Below are positions 52,029-60,335 of a stretch of 64,000 nt of DNA, piece by piece. The stretch comes from JAFGXT01 sp963677165 (GTDB lineage: Bacteria > Verrucomicrobiota > Lentisphaeria > Victivallales > SZUA-371). Position 1 is the first letter of the stretch; every line of letters begins with the position of its first letter. The position numbers were made by a program, and so were the translations under genes. The notes under the pieces are model-generated. The model had not been told where the DNA came from, did not search any database, and saw nothing but the letters and a program-made list of their open reading frames with translations. The DNA is taken from NCBI GenBank assembly GCA_963677165.2, contig CAXXSX010000002.1:3224001-3288000 (forward strand), written 5' to 3'.

Positions 52029-52673
52029 TTAAGAACCGGGGGCAAACCGGGCTGTTTCCTTTATTTTTTCAATGCAGTCAGTTATGTTAGAGTATTTCTT
52101 GATCGCAAGCTTTGCAATGTCTTCGGCAAAGCGATAGTTCCACATGGCAATTACCGACGGACGCGGATTGCCGAATACTCGCCACATTGCCTTGTCTACT
52201 TTTACACTATCCGTACGCTTTTCATGAAATCCCCTGACGTCTTTTAATGGATATCCCATGAATATTCCTATTTCATGCGGAAAACTTCGACTGTTAAAAC
52301 GCTCCGCCAGTAATTCGAGGTGTTCCTCCAGGCTACTGCCGGATCGATAGCCGAATTCCCGCAGAAACAGCGCGGTTGCTGTATCTGCAAAGCAGTTTGA
52401 TAACAGCTCCCGATCATAAAACATGATATGGATGTTTTTACTGTCATTACGCAGTATTTTATATTCAAGCTGCAGGGTATCCAGAATTTCTTGCTGATGA
52501 ACACAAAATGCATTATAATTGAGCAATGCACGTGCATGTGCGCAATTCGTAAGTCTGACCAGTCCCCCCGGTTTGACTTTTAACATCACCGGAGCAACCT
52601 TTACCAGCAGAAACTTCAACAGTTCATCCTTGTCCTGGCAACAACTGTATGTTTCTATATTTATAGCTTTCAC
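52029..52673 (-). CDS. DUF3793 family protein
   Basis: A 214-residue cytoplasmic protein. HEIGIFMGYPLKDVRGFHE in the middle is the hallmark of DUF3793, preceded by LLKFLLVKVAPVMLKVKPG. The family is of unknown activity and in other anaerobes often lies beside iron-uptake or flavodoxin genes (family knowledge, not shown here). The start is a GTG at 52673 with AGGAG 8 bp upstream, and that ribosome site lies inside a TTAGG...CCTAA palindrome. The last residues fall next to the duplicated nifJ terminator. Confidence 0.78.
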   Translation of the reverse strand: MKAINIETYSCCQDKDELLKFLLVKVAPVMLKVKPGGLVRLTNCAHARALLNYNAFCVHQQEILDTLQLEYKILRNDSKNIHIMFYDRELLSNCFADTATALFLREFGYRSGSSLEEHLELLAERFNSRSFPHEIGIFMGYPLKDVRGFHEKRTDSVKVDKAMWRVFGNPRPSVIAMWNYRFAEDIAKLAIKKYSNITDCIEKIKETARFAPGS

Positions 52674-52687
52674 TTAGGTTCTCCTAA
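52674..52687 (-). promoter_or_regulatory. TTAGG-N4-CCTAA palindrome over the ribosome site
   Basis: TTAGGTTCTCCTAA on the plus strand, directly before the GTG of the DUF3793 gene, overlaps its ribosome site. It matches the half-site pattern of DtxR/IdeR-type operators (TTAGG...CCTAA). A second copy is at 52762-52775. Between it and the promoter lies a further hairpin, CCACACT-tgat-AGTGTGG, at 52707-52724. Confidence 0.55.
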
Positions 52688-52733
52688 TTGTATTTTTATA
52701 AAAAATCCACACTTGATAGTGTGGTTAATAATA

Positions 52734-52761
52734 ACTATACAGCAATATAATCAATAGTCAA
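52734..52761 (-). promoter_or_regulatory. Promoter of the DUF3793 gene
   Basis: Read leftward, TTGACT (52761-52756) and TATAGT (52739-52734) are 16 bp apart. The -35 box abuts the upstream TTAGG...CCTAA palindrome, so a bound regulator would contact it. The start codon is about 60 bp downstream. Confidence 0.6.
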
Positions 52762-52775
52762 TTAGGTTTTCCTAA
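52762..52775 (-). promoter_or_regulatory. Upstream TTAGG-N4-CCTAA palindrome
   Basis: TTAGGTTTTCCTAA is the second copy of the palindrome at 52674 and is 88 bp from it. It touches the -35 box of the leftward promoter. The pair frames the whole promoter-leader region, a layout compatible with repression by a dimeric metal-dependent regulator. Confidence 0.55.
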
Positions 52776-52815
52776 GTTTTGAGCTTTTTATTTCTAAGCA
52801 CATTGGGAATGTTTA

Positions 52816-54903
52816 TTATGATTTTACTATAATATTCTGGCTGTGTATGTTTGAGCCAAGAAAATCATCAATAGAGATTATTTTGTGCATTTTGTCTGGT
52901 CTACCGCAGTTTTCGTAAATATCCTCGAAACTGATGTTTTTTACTAGGTTGGCTTCGTCAAAGCCTTGTATCGTGGAGGTTTTTTGCATCGATTTTTCCG
53001 AGTGATATCCTTTGATTGAAATGTCATAAATTTGTCCACATTCATCATCCGTGGTGTAATAGGAGTCGGTAATACGAAAACAAAAATCCCGCTCGAATTG
53101 TGAACCTTCAACATAAATATTCTCATAGGAAATATTTCTGACACACTGGTGATCAATTAGAGTCATTCCCAGACAGTATCCGGTATTTGCTCCATGCACG
53201 ACATAGATATCTTTGAATGTTACGTCTTCAAGAATGTCGGCTTGCGAGGTATGGCCGATTTCCAGTCCGTTACCCGGAATATCATGCCAGAGTACCAGAT
53301 CCCGACAGGTAATATTTCTGGACTCCATGCCGAGGGCCCGTCTGGTTTTGATAGCAATGCAGTCGTCTGCGCATTTGAAAAAGCAGTGTTCGATCAACAG
53401 GTTGCTACATGAACGGGGCTGAATTCCATCTGTATTTAGCAGCCAGCAGATGCATTTATGATTGCGAATGGTCACGTTATTGGTTGCTGAAATCACAAGG
53501 TTCCAATAGTTTGCATTGTATATAACTGGACCATCCCACGTTATATTCTTTCCCTTGTAAAAACATACAAAAGCTTCTCGACCTGCAGCTTCTCGCCATT
53601 TTCCGCCGATACGTTCCCCTTTGATTTCTCCCGTATCGCGCATTACCGTGGTACCGTCCAGAATTCCCAGACCGGTGATTTTTACGTTTTCCACTTCTTC
53701 CGCGATAATTCCTGCGCGAACCACTGCGCCCTGCGCAATATGTACATTACAATTGGATTTTAACGGAAGTTTGTTCCCTGCAATTTCATGCAGACCCGGC
53801 AGAAAATACAGCATCTTCGGAGATGACGCATATAAATCCTCTACAGAGTGAAGTCCTGGAGCCAGATAATGTATAGCCGGACCAGATGGCGTTTGTTCTA
53901 TGTTGTCGCTTAGGATATATACTGTGTAATGCGGGATACTGTCATTCTCATAATTTATTTCCAGTACGCCATAGCGGGCAGATGGAATGGTAATCGTGAC
54001 AATATTGCCGGAGATTTCCGGGATAAGCTCTTCTATCAGTGAGGGACGGAATTTAGCGGTTTTTACAGGGCAGGGGAATTCCAGTCTGAGCTTTACCGGG
54101 ATATCAGCAGCATATGTCAGCCAGCCTTCCTTACCGCCGTTGGCCGTTGGAAGGGCGGAGAATGACATGCAGTCCGCTACGGCAATTGGTGACCAGCCGC
54201 AGTCTTCCTCTTTGCTTATTCCTGCCCGAATAAGAGAATCCGGTATTCCGGGCAGTGAGGCCCCGAATTTTAGTTTACTGTTGTTCTGGGGCTTAAATGC
54301 GCTGTCGTTAACAATATGAATATGATTATCCTGAAACATTTTCCGCTGCTCATCAGTAGCCGGACCATGTTCCAGGGAATATATTTTTACAATCCGGCGT
54401 CCAAAATAATGATCGGTGAAGGCACGGAGCATGCTGCCTCCGATATAACTTCCAAGCGGGGAAGTACTCAACTTACTCAGATTGAAAGGAAATTCCAGAG
54501 CGACAATGTTGGGATATTCATAAAGACGTTTGCCATCAATACTGCTGCGACGAGTGAACAGGCGGCTGAGATAGTTTTGTTGGTTGAGAATATTGTCGGC
54601 ATCGAAAAACGACAGCTTATCATAACTTAACGGACGCAATGTTATGTAAATTCCATACTGGACGGATTCGTCAATGATCTTATCAAGTGCTATTAATTGT
54701 TCTTCGGTAAAAAATCCATCAGCTCCCTTGGGAGCAGTGTCATCCAGACATATTCGGAGCATGTTTATTCCCTGGCTGATTATGCCGGGAAAGCTAATGT
54801 TTTCGGAAGGATAATCAATATTCATACAGCTTAGTTGAAGCGGCATCATATGGGAATCATAAAACATTTCGTTGGATACGGAAAAAGGCGTATTGAAATT
54901 CAT
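52816..54903 (-). CDS. GH28-like glycoside hydrolase with extra N-terminal region
   Basis: A 695-residue protein without a signal peptide. The C-terminal ~330 residues form a right-handed beta-helix of the GH28/polygalacturonase type: YNANYWNLVISATNNVTI, LLNTDGIQPRSCSN (the NTDG motif), FFKCADDCIAIKT (the DD pair) and GNGLEIGHTSQ (a GHG-like site). The N-terminal ~290 residues (MLRICLDDTAPKG, YITLRPLSYDKL) resemble a TIM-barrel glycosidase such as GH5, but I cannot confirm that. It probably acts on internalised oligosaccharides, or else lacks a normal export signal. It is transcribed alone. Confidence 0.72.
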   Translation of the reverse strand: MNFNTPFSVSNEMFYDSHMMPLQLSCMNIDYPSENISFPGIISQGINMLRICLDDTAPKGADGFFTEEQLIALDKIIDESVQYGIYITLRPLSYDKLSFFDADNILNQQNYLSRLFTRRSSIDGKRLYEYPNIVALEFPFNLSKLSTSPLGSYIGGSMLRAFTDHYFGRRIVKIYSLEHGPATDEQRKMFQDNHIHIVNDSAFKPQNNSKLKFGASLPGIPDSLIRAGISKEEDCGWSPIAVADCMSFSALPTANGGKEGWLTYAADIPVKLRLEFPCPVKTAKFRPSLIEELIPEISGNIVTITIPSARYGVLEINYENDSIPHYTVYILSDNIEQTPSGPAIHYLAPGLHSVEDLYASSPKMLYFLPGLHEIAGNKLPLKSNCNVHIAQGAVVRAGIIAEEVENVKITGLGILDGTTVMRDTGEIKGERIGGKWREAAGREAFVCFYKGKNITWDGPVIYNANYWNLVISATNNVTIRNHKCICWLLNTDGIQPRSCSNLLIEHCFFKCADDCIAIKTRRALGMESRNITCRDLVLWHDIPGNGLEIGHTSQADILEDVTFKDIYVVHGANTGYCLGMTLIDHQCVRNISYENIYVEGSQFERDFCFRITDSYYTTDDECGQIYDISIKGYHSEKSMQKTSTIQGFDEANLVKNISFEDIYENCGRPDKMHKIISIDDFLGSNIHSQNIIVKS

Positions 54904-55133
54904 GGATATTCGTCCTGTATGTATTGCAATATGATATTCGTTTAAATTTTTTAATACCTTTAAATATAAAAATCATTGTTTTACAAGTGTAATTATAATA
55001 TCAAGTTTAAATAAATCAATAATAAAATGTAAATATTGTAATATTATTTTAAAGGTTGGTCGATTGTTGTCTTGCGGAAAACCTGAGAAATAAGAAATAT
55101 CATGAAAAAGCACAATTTTTCTTCATAATGGAT

Positions 55134-55161
55134 TTGTAAAATCCGTAAAAAACATTATAGT
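55134..55161 (+). promoter_or_regulatory. Promoter-like sequence before tRNA-Met
   Basis: TTGTAA (55134-55139) and TATAGT (55156-55161) are 16 bp apart, 24 bp before the first tRNA base. The stretch 54904-55133 upstream is very AT-rich and shows no gene. Confidence 0.5.
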
Positions 55162-55185
55162 TTTCACTCCGTTAAGGAACAAGGT

Positions 55186-55262
55186 GGCGGGTTAGCTCAG
55201 TTGGTTAGAGCGTCGGAATCATAATCCGCAGGTCCCCAGTTCGAGTCTGGGACCCGCTACCA
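55186..55262 (+). tRNA. tRNA-Met (CAU)
   Basis: A 77-nt cloverleaf with encoded CCA. The acceptor stem GGCGGGT pairs with ACCCGCT (one G-T), the D arm is GCTC...GAGC, the anticodon CAT is at 55220-55222, and the T arm is CCCAG-TTCGAGT-CTGGG. The anticodon stem lacks the GGG/CCC of initiator tRNA, so it is an elongator or, less likely, the tRNA-Ile that is modified to lysidine. Confidence 0.92.
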
Positions 55263-55476
55263 TTTTCTTCATTAATCTTCTGGTGGAGTTAGAAAATATC
55301 ATCTGTATAAACAGACTGGATATTATTGTCTGATTACCGGATTGAGGAGGAAAACTGTTTTATAGCGGGTTAAGCTGAAAAAAGTGAGAAAATCTTAAGC
55401 AAACGACTTGATTTATCGTAAATTTCGGTTAAGTTTTAAGCTCTGCCACAAACGGCAGTGTTGATTTAAAAATAGT

Positions 55477-55550
55477 GCGAGTATGGCATAACGGTTGTGC
55501 ACCAGCCTTCCAAGCTGGTTATAGGGGTTCGACTCCCCTTACTCGCTCCA
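55477..55550 (+). tRNA. tRNA-Gly (UCC)
   Basis: A 74-nt cloverleaf with encoded CCA. The acceptor stem is GCGAGTA/TACTCGC, the anticodon stem CCAGC/GCTGG with loop CTTCCAA gives anticodon TCC (55509-55511), and the T arm is GGGG-TTCGACT-CCCC. A TTGATT/TAAGTT pair at 55408-55435 could be its promoter. It is 3 bp from tRNA-Tyr. Confidence 0.95.
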
Positions 55551-55553
55551 TTT

Positions 55554-55637
55554 GGTGGGATTCCCGAGCGGCCAAAGGGGGCAGACTGTAAATCTGCTGC
55601 GATAGCTTCGATGGTTCGAATCCATCTCCCACCACCA
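55554..55637 (+). tRNA. tRNA-Tyr (GUA)
   Basis: An 84-nt type II tRNA with long variable arm and encoded CCA. The acceptor stem is GGTGGGA/TCCCACC; GCAGA-CTGTAAA-TCTGC gives anticodon GTA (55588-55590). It is co-transcribed with tRNA-Gly. The last nine tRNA bases and the six after them recur 152 bp downstream. Confidence 0.95.
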
Positions 55638-55648
55638 TTTACAATTTC

Positions 55649-55683
55649 AAGCTCAAAACAGCAATGTTTTGAGCTTTTTTTTA
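55649..55683 (+). terminator. Intrinsic terminator after the tRNA genes
   Basis: A perfect 12-bp stem (AAGCTCAAAACA and its complement) with a GCAA loop is followed by a long T-run. It lies 11 bp beyond tRNA-Tyr. Confidence 0.9.
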
Positions 55684-55780
55684 TTTACAGGAGATGGATG
55701 AGAACCATCTGGTTCGGAAAGCGAAGCGCCAACGAGCAACTTGCTTGCGAGAGCGAGGAACGAGCGTTAATCCTAAGCTT

Positions 55781-55795
55781 CCACCACCATTTACA
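55781..55795 (+). repeat. Repeat of the tRNA-Tyr 3' end
   Basis: CCACCACCATTTACA repeats positions 55629-55643, which cover the last nine bases of tRNA-Tyr and six bases after it. The 137 bp between the copies include the tRNA terminator and a palindromic GC-rich stretch (55710-55770). It resembles a small att-type or duplication scar. The rest of the gap up to 55989 shows only the hairpin at 55801. Confidence 0.6.
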
Positions 55796-55800
55796 TTATT

Positions 55801-55837
55801 AACGACTTACGAGTAATACTTGTAAGTCGTTTTTTTA
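55801..55837 (+). terminator. Second intrinsic terminator downstream of tRNA region
   Basis: AACGACTTAC and GTAAGTCGTT form a perfect 10-bp stem with an 11-nt loop, followed by a T-run. It insulates the following membrane-protein genes from tRNA transcription. Confidence 0.8.
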
Positions 55838-55989
55838 TTGTCTACGATTTTACTTTATTCCTGTTTCACCAGTAATATTCCTGCTTTAGTTAAATAAACG
55901 CAGTCAATTCGAGTCAGGTTTTGTGGTTGAATTATGCGAACATGTGTTGTATATGTATGTAGTTCATCATTATCAAAGAGAGAGGCTCT

Positions 55990-56862
55990 GTGAAATTCAA
56001 GACAGTATTTCTTTTTCTAACAGTATTTGTTTTTCCTTTTCTTTCTTCTGCCAAACTTCGTACATGTGGAGAGATTGAAAATATCGGGTGTGTTGACAAT
56101 AATCCTGCTCATATCGTTATTGTTTTATGGGGGGCTGAATGGGGAGGCGTTGAGAGCTTGGATTATGGTAAGACTTGGAAGACTTTTGGGATGGATGATA
56201 TTCCCAAAAAACTGTCACCATTGCCTACCTTTGGACAGAACAGGTATATGTATGTTGATAAAACGGTGCTCTTAGTGTCAAATGATTCCGGCAAGCACTG
56301 GAGTGACATATTTCCATTGAACTACCTCAAACAGCAAATCAGGAAAAATGTCGAAGAAGAAAAAGCCAAATATATGGAGCGCCTTGGGAATCGAATCCCA
56401 CGTTTGCGCTTGGATTACTGGGCTGTAACTTATATTATTTCGGTGTTAGTGTTTCTTGCATTTCTATTTATGAAAAACTCCCCTAAGAATAAGACATTGA
56501 TAACAGTTTCCATAGTGTCTATTTTTACTTACGGCTTGATTGGTTTGGGACTGTGGTATTTCGGAGCACGTTTCATAGAAATTATGACATGGAGACAATG
56601 GGATAGTCGTCTTGTCTACTGGGGCGGTGTGTGGTTCCCTTGTTGGTATTTAGGGGGAATGTTGCATCTACTTGTAAATCCATATTTTGCTCCGTTATTA
56701 TGTGTGCTTTATTTTCCTTTGACACCAATGTTTGTTGTCACAAATAAACAAATAAAGAATGAGTTTAAACAGAAAGTGTTTTTATTCACAGGGGGAGCCG
56801 TTGCCTTGTTGTTATTTCTATTTATTATAATCACAGCATTTACCGCTTATTTCTGGCATTAG
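55990..56862 (+). CDS. Membrane protein with extracytoplasmic Asp-box motifs
   Basis: A 290-residue protein starting at a GTG with GAGAGAGG upstream. A signal peptide (about 1-20) leads into an exported part holding two BNR/Asp-box motifs, SLDYGKTWKTF and SNDSGKHWSD. Four or so membrane segments follow from about residue 147. Asp-boxes are turns of beta-propeller proteins; two alone do not make a propeller, so this may be a truncated or degenerate relative. The function is unknown. It heads a rightward accessory gene run. Confidence 0.55.
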   Translation: MKFKTVFLFLTVFVFPFLSSAKLRTCGEIENIGCVDNNPAHIVIVLWGAEWGGVESLDYGKTWKTFGMDDIPKKLSPLPTFGQNRYMYVDKTVLLVSNDSGKHWSDIFPLNYLKQQIRKNVEEEKAKYMERLGNRIPRLRLDYWAVTYIISVLVFLAFLFMKNSPKNKTLITVSIVSIFTYGLIGLGLWYFGARFIEIMTWRQWDSRLVYWGGVWFPCWYLGGMLHLLVNPYFAPLLCVLYFPLTPMFVVTNKQIKNEFKQKVFLFTGGAVALLLFLFIIITAFTAYFWH

Positions 56863-56984
56863 GAAGTCTGGTGGTAGGGAATCAAATTGTCAAGAAATGT
56901 TTCGGTGTAAAGCCATGAGTTATTTACACTTTGAATTTACACTTTGGAAATAGTAGTATTTGAATAATATGAATGGGGTAGTTT

Positions 56985-57392
56985 ATGAAGATATTTAGAC
57001 GAAAGACCGATGATGAGTTTGTTGAAGATATTCGACAAGGCAAAAATCCTGCGTCGCTGAATATGCCACTTTTTCTATGTTTACTACTGAGCTTTTTATT
57101 TTGTGTTTTTGTTGTTTGGCGCAGTTATGATTCGAAGATCCGTAATGACAGATATGTTGAGACTTTCTCAAAAAACAATTCATCTTCGGATATAGTTGAA
57201 ATGAAAGCTATAAGAAGTAAAGGTTTTCAGGAAGGATATAAAGTTGGAGAGTTCTTTAGCCGAGGGCTTATGTGGGGAATGATGTTAATTATGAATTGCT
57301 TTATTTTCCTTATGCCAAATCGCCGCAAATCTTTATTGTTTAAATATTATGATGAGCTAAAAAAGATAAAGAAAAGCAAAGAGATTCAATGA
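56985..57392 (+). CDS. Small membrane protein, triplicated family, copy 1
   Basis: A 135-residue protein. A charged N-terminus (MKIFRRKTDDEFVEDIRQGK) is followed by two membrane segments (about 27-46 and 88-108), a GFQEGYKVGEFF motif between them, and LLFKYYDELKKIKK at the end. Copies 2 and 3 follow directly and share all four blocks. The family is not known to me. Two membrane spans with cytoplasmic ends are likely. Its stop overlaps the possible start of copy 2. Confidence 0.6.
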   Translation: MKIFRRKTDDEFVEDIRQGKNPASLNMPLFLCLLLSFLFCVFVVWRSYDSKIRNDRYVETFSKNNSSSDIVEMKAIRSKGFQEGYKVGEFFSRGLMWGMMLIMNCFIFLMPNRRKSLLFKYYDELKKIKKSKEIQ

Positions 57393-57400
57393 GAGCAGGC

Positions 57401-57844
57401 ATGAAAATATTTAAACGTAAAACTGATGATGAAATAGTTCAAAATCTTCGGAGAGATCGAAATATTCAAAAGGTGGCGGCTCTTCTTTGCTTGCTTCTTT
57501 GTTTCCTATGGTTTTTTATCGCCTCTGGAAATTTTAATCCATTTATTGAGCATGTTGAGTGTGTTGAAGTCTTTTCACAAAATACGAATCCAACAAATGA
57601 AGATATTTTGGCCGTCACGAAAAGTGAAGGCTTTGTTGATGGATACAAATCTGCAATATTTTTTTGGGTTGGAATTTATTGTGGGGGAGGATTAGGTATT
57701 ACTATGGGGGGGATTCTTATAATTCAGTGTCTTAATTTTCTGTTTCTGCCCCGGCCCCAGCAGGATTTGTTGCTTAAATACTACGATGAATTGAAGAATA
57801 TACAAGAGGATAGTTATGAGAATATTTCCCAAACGCAAGACTGA
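57401..57844 (+). CDS. Small membrane protein, triplicated family, copy 2
   Basis: A 147-residue protein from the ATG at 57401, which aligns with the copy-1 start (MKIFKRKTDDEIVQNLRRDR). An ATG at 57389 overlapping the previous stop is also possible. It shares the KSEGFVDGYKSAIFF and LLLKYYDELKNIQ blocks and two membrane segments with its neighbours. It overlaps the start of copy 3 by about 29 bp. Confidence 0.6.
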   Translation: MKIFKRKTDDEIVQNLRRDRNIQKVAALLCLLLCFLWFFIASGNFNPFIEHVECVEVFSQNTNPTNEDILAVTKSEGFVDGYKSAIFFWVGIYCGGGLGITMGGILIIQCLNFLFLPRPQQDLLLKYYDELKNIQEDSYENISQTQD

Positions 57845-58207
57845 CGAAGAAGTAGTTGAGAATATTCGGAAAGGCTCTAATTACTCAAATAAATTTGTTA
57901 TGGTGTTTTTCTGTATATTATGTATTCTTTATGTTTCTATTTTTTTTGTATGACGTATAGTTATTCCGAAAATGTAGATTTTTACAAAAAAAATGTTCTT
58001 TACGCAAAAAAGGATGTTGTGCCATTTATGCTGGGAAAAGGATTTCAGGCGGGATATAAAGCTGGAAAATTTATCTATACTGGATTTATTTTTGGCTTTT
58101 TGGGGATTGTGTTCGGTGTGCCTATTTATTTCTCGCGTCGCAGAGATGTTTTGTTGCTTAAATACCACGATGAATTGATGAAAAAGAACGACGATAGTCT
58201 TGAATAA
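57816..58207 (+). pseudogene. Small membrane protein, triplicated family, copy 3, frameshifted at a T8 run
   Basis: From the ATG at 57816 the frame reads MRIFPKRKTDEEVVENIRKG, matching copies 1 and 2, and stops at 57951-57953. The rest of the protein, GKGFQAGYKAGKF and VLLLKYHDELMKK, continues to 58207 in another frame. The two parts join at a run of eight T (57940-57947); one extra T restores a full copy of about 130 residues. It may be a true frameshift, a homopolymer sequencing error, or a slippage site. Confidence 0.7.
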
Positions 58208-58250
58208 TAGTAATGAAAGAGAAGATGAGCTCGTAGAGAGTTAAAAAAAT

Positions 58251-58763
58251 ATGAAAAAATATCGTAAACTATTACTTCTGGCAGTTCTATTTTGTGTTTT
58301 TCTTTCCCTGTTTGTTCTTTGGATGTGCAGTGGGGAAAAGCAAATCACTTATGACATTATTATTGAAGGGAAAGTTTTTACCTTGCCTGTTCGTGATAAG
58401 TGGGAGCTGACTGCCAAAGATATAGGTCCAATATTAAAACCTTACTGGGATAAATTAAGTGTTGGGCATTCACCGGAAATAATGTTTAAAAGAGTGAGTC
58501 CTTTTGGTTTAGAGTTGGATAAAAGTTCTATTCAGAAGCTAAAGATTAAAAATATGAAGCTGACATCAACTGCAACTTCCTCTGAATCTGTATGGTTTTA
58601 TTTAGATAAGGATGGCGAAAGAGGCGTTGATAATGGAAATAAGCAAAAGTTAGCTTCCGGGGTTAATATGAGCTGGAAGGATGTGAATAATTACCTTGCA
58701 AAAGAAATAATATATCACCTTCATAAGCGCCATTCTATAATGTGTAATGTTGGTAAAAATTGA
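58251..58763 (+). CDS. Exported or membrane-anchored hypothetical protein
   Basis: A 170-residue protein with an N-terminal hydrophobic segment (about 7-26, LLLLAVLFCVFLSLFVLWMC) that is either a signal anchor or a lipoprotein-like leader. A soluble domain with DIIIEGKVFTLPVRDKWELT and an Asp/Glu-rich C-terminal part follows. No family is recognised. It belongs to the rightward accessory run. Confidence 0.5.
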   Translation: MKKYRKLLLLAVLFCVFLSLFVLWMCSGEKQITYDIIIEGKVFTLPVRDKWELTAKDIGPILKPYWDKLSVGHSPEIMFKRVSPFGLELDKSSIQKLKIKNMKLTSTATSSESVWFYLDKDGERGVDNGNKQKLASGVNMSWKDVNNYLAKEIIYHLHKRHSIMCNVGKN

Positions 58764-58834
58764 TTTATTCTCCAGAAGAAAAAAAGAAATTTTTCTGTCT
58801 TTTGAAATTTTAGTGTGATATAGGAAATTGCTTA

Positions 58835-59263
58835 ATGAATGTGAAATATTCAAAACCAGCCCCAAATGAAAGTTATTTAATCTGTAAAAAACTTGCAAAG
58901 AAAATTGCGAGAGATATTGTTCCTGAGTTAAATACCCTGAACTTTCAGACAAAACATTGTTCTCCAAAGAGTGATTCTGCATTATTCCTTGCGACGCTAT
59001 CAAGGTGGAGTCTGGACATACTTTCCATAAAAGAGCAGGACACAACTGAAGCTCTAATTAAAGCATTTGAACTTACGGTGTTCCCTGAAGCTTGCAGAAA
59101 AGTCAAATGGTATATGGAATCAGCATATGCTTGGAGAACAGTCATGGTTGCTATCGAAAACAAAATATATTGTGTTTCTGCGTCTGAAGGAATGCAATTC
59201 CCCTCCATTGATGAAATTGAAGCTGGTATCAGAAAAGACCCTCATCCAATTTGTGAATTATAA
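58835..59263 (+). CDS. Hypothetical soluble protein
   Basis: A 142-residue cytoplasmic protein with no recognised family. Segments include LICKKLAKKIARDIVPELN and VFPEACRKVKWYMESAYAW; it looks mostly helical. It is the last rightward gene before the leftward repeat-bounded modules. Confidence 0.45.
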   Translation: MNVKYSKPAPNESYLICKKLAKKIARDIVPELNTLNFQTKHCSPKSDSALFLATLSRWSLDILSIKEQDTTEALIKAFELTVFPEACRKVKWYMESAYAWRTVMVAIENKIYCVSASEGMQFPSIDEIEAGIRKDPHPICEL

Positions 59264-59298
59264 TATTATATTTTAGGGGAACTTTCAAACAATTTCAT

Positions 59299-59340
59299 AC
59301 TTCAACCGGACATATTCCTTAATCAGAAGCGGAAGCAAAT
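59299..59340 (-). repeat. Interspersed repeat, copy A
   Basis: A 42-bp sequence beginning ACTTCAACCGGACATATTCC. Copies lie at 60336-60377, 61302-61343 and (32 bp) 63495-63526. Read leftward, copies encode LLIKEYVRLK in one frame. In copy A the leftward gene at 59319 enters the repeat in another frame and takes its last residues (FASASD) and stop from it. Confidence 0.9.
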
Positions 59341-60173
59341 TGCTTTTGTTTAATCTGGACTCCTCGGTAGTAGTAAGGTAGCTCTACGTTTTCAGTTATT
59401 GGAACTGAAATAACAAGCATTCCCATATGATATGTTCCAATAGTTATTTCACCGGCACGGTCATTCAGGAAAAATTCATCAATTAGCTGTTTTTTTACTT
59501 TTTCTACATATTTGGCATAATCAGGATTTTGTACTGGATTTTCCTGACCTATTAGTTCTCGTATTTCTCTGCTGATTGTTTTAGCAACAGCTTTTTGTAA
59601 ATCAGAAAGGTAATTATCTTGACTTTTATTATTCCATTCTAAGACTGGTTTTAAAAATTTTACATATACGGAGTTTCCTGTGGTGAGTATGCGATATTGT
59701 TTTCGCTGAAAAAGATATGTCCACAAAATGATTACTGGTATTTTTAGAAATTTACATATAGCTCTGTGACATATGTTTTTTCTTCCCCACAAAGAATCGT
59801 CATTCCAAGTACAAATTACAAACCAAAGAGGGCCCCCTGTATCCAGAAGTAAAAAAATTGTTGCCAATATCCATGGAAGCGAAAAAGAGTACAGAGGAAT
59901 ATTTATAAACATAAGCATCAGTGTACCTAATACTGGAATTCCTGATATGAATCTTTGTTGCTCAATAGGAACTCCTTTGAGGATTAACCAGTAAGGTCTA
60001 CAGAAACTTAGGGTAAAATTGACAAGAGCGATGAATCCTCCAAAAATGAGAGCTCCCCATGCTATAATGCAGATAGTAGTCGATGGGCTATTGGTTCGGG
60101 TTATTAATCTAGGAATCAGAAGAACAAATACAAAAGGCAATAATGCGATTATTACTCCAATAAAACGTTTCAT
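59319..60173 (-). CDS. Polytopic membrane protein, unknown, module 1
   Basis: A 284-residue protein with about four membrane segments in the first 150 residues and a soluble C-terminal half (AVAKTISREIRELIGQENPV, then DFAEITIGTYHMGM-like region). No family is recognised. The last residues (FASASD) come from interspersed repeat copy A. It is the only gene of the block between repeats A and B. Confidence 0.5.
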   Translation of the reverse strand: MKRFIGVIIALLPFVFVLLIPRLITRTNSPSTTICIIAWGALIFGGFIALVNFTLSFCRPYWLILKGVPIEQQRFISGIPVLGTLMLMFINIPLYSFSLPWILATIFLLLDTGGPLWFVICTWNDDSLWGRKNICHRAICKFLKIPVIILWTYLFQRKQYRILTTGNSVYVKFLKPVLEWNNKSQDNYLSDLQKAVAKTISREIRELIGQENPVQNPDYAKYVEKVKKQLIDEFFLNDRAGEITIGTYHMGMLVISVPITENVELPYYYRGVQIKQKQFASASD

Positions 60174-60335
60174 CCTAAATCACCTTTCAAAAGCATAATT
60201 TTAATGTCTAAAATATAGGCTTCAAACTCCATTCCTTTCCAGATAAAATTTGTAAAGAAAAAGTAGATAACCCCTAATGAAAGCTATATTATAGTTTATC
60301 ATGCATAACGTTTTAATCAAATATAATTCGGCAAT

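Noticed and set aside
55690..55790. A fourth tRNA gene after tRNA-Tyr, suggested by GGTTCGG and a second CCACCACCA
   Set aside because: No acceptor, D or anticodon stems can be formed; only the 15-bp end is shared.
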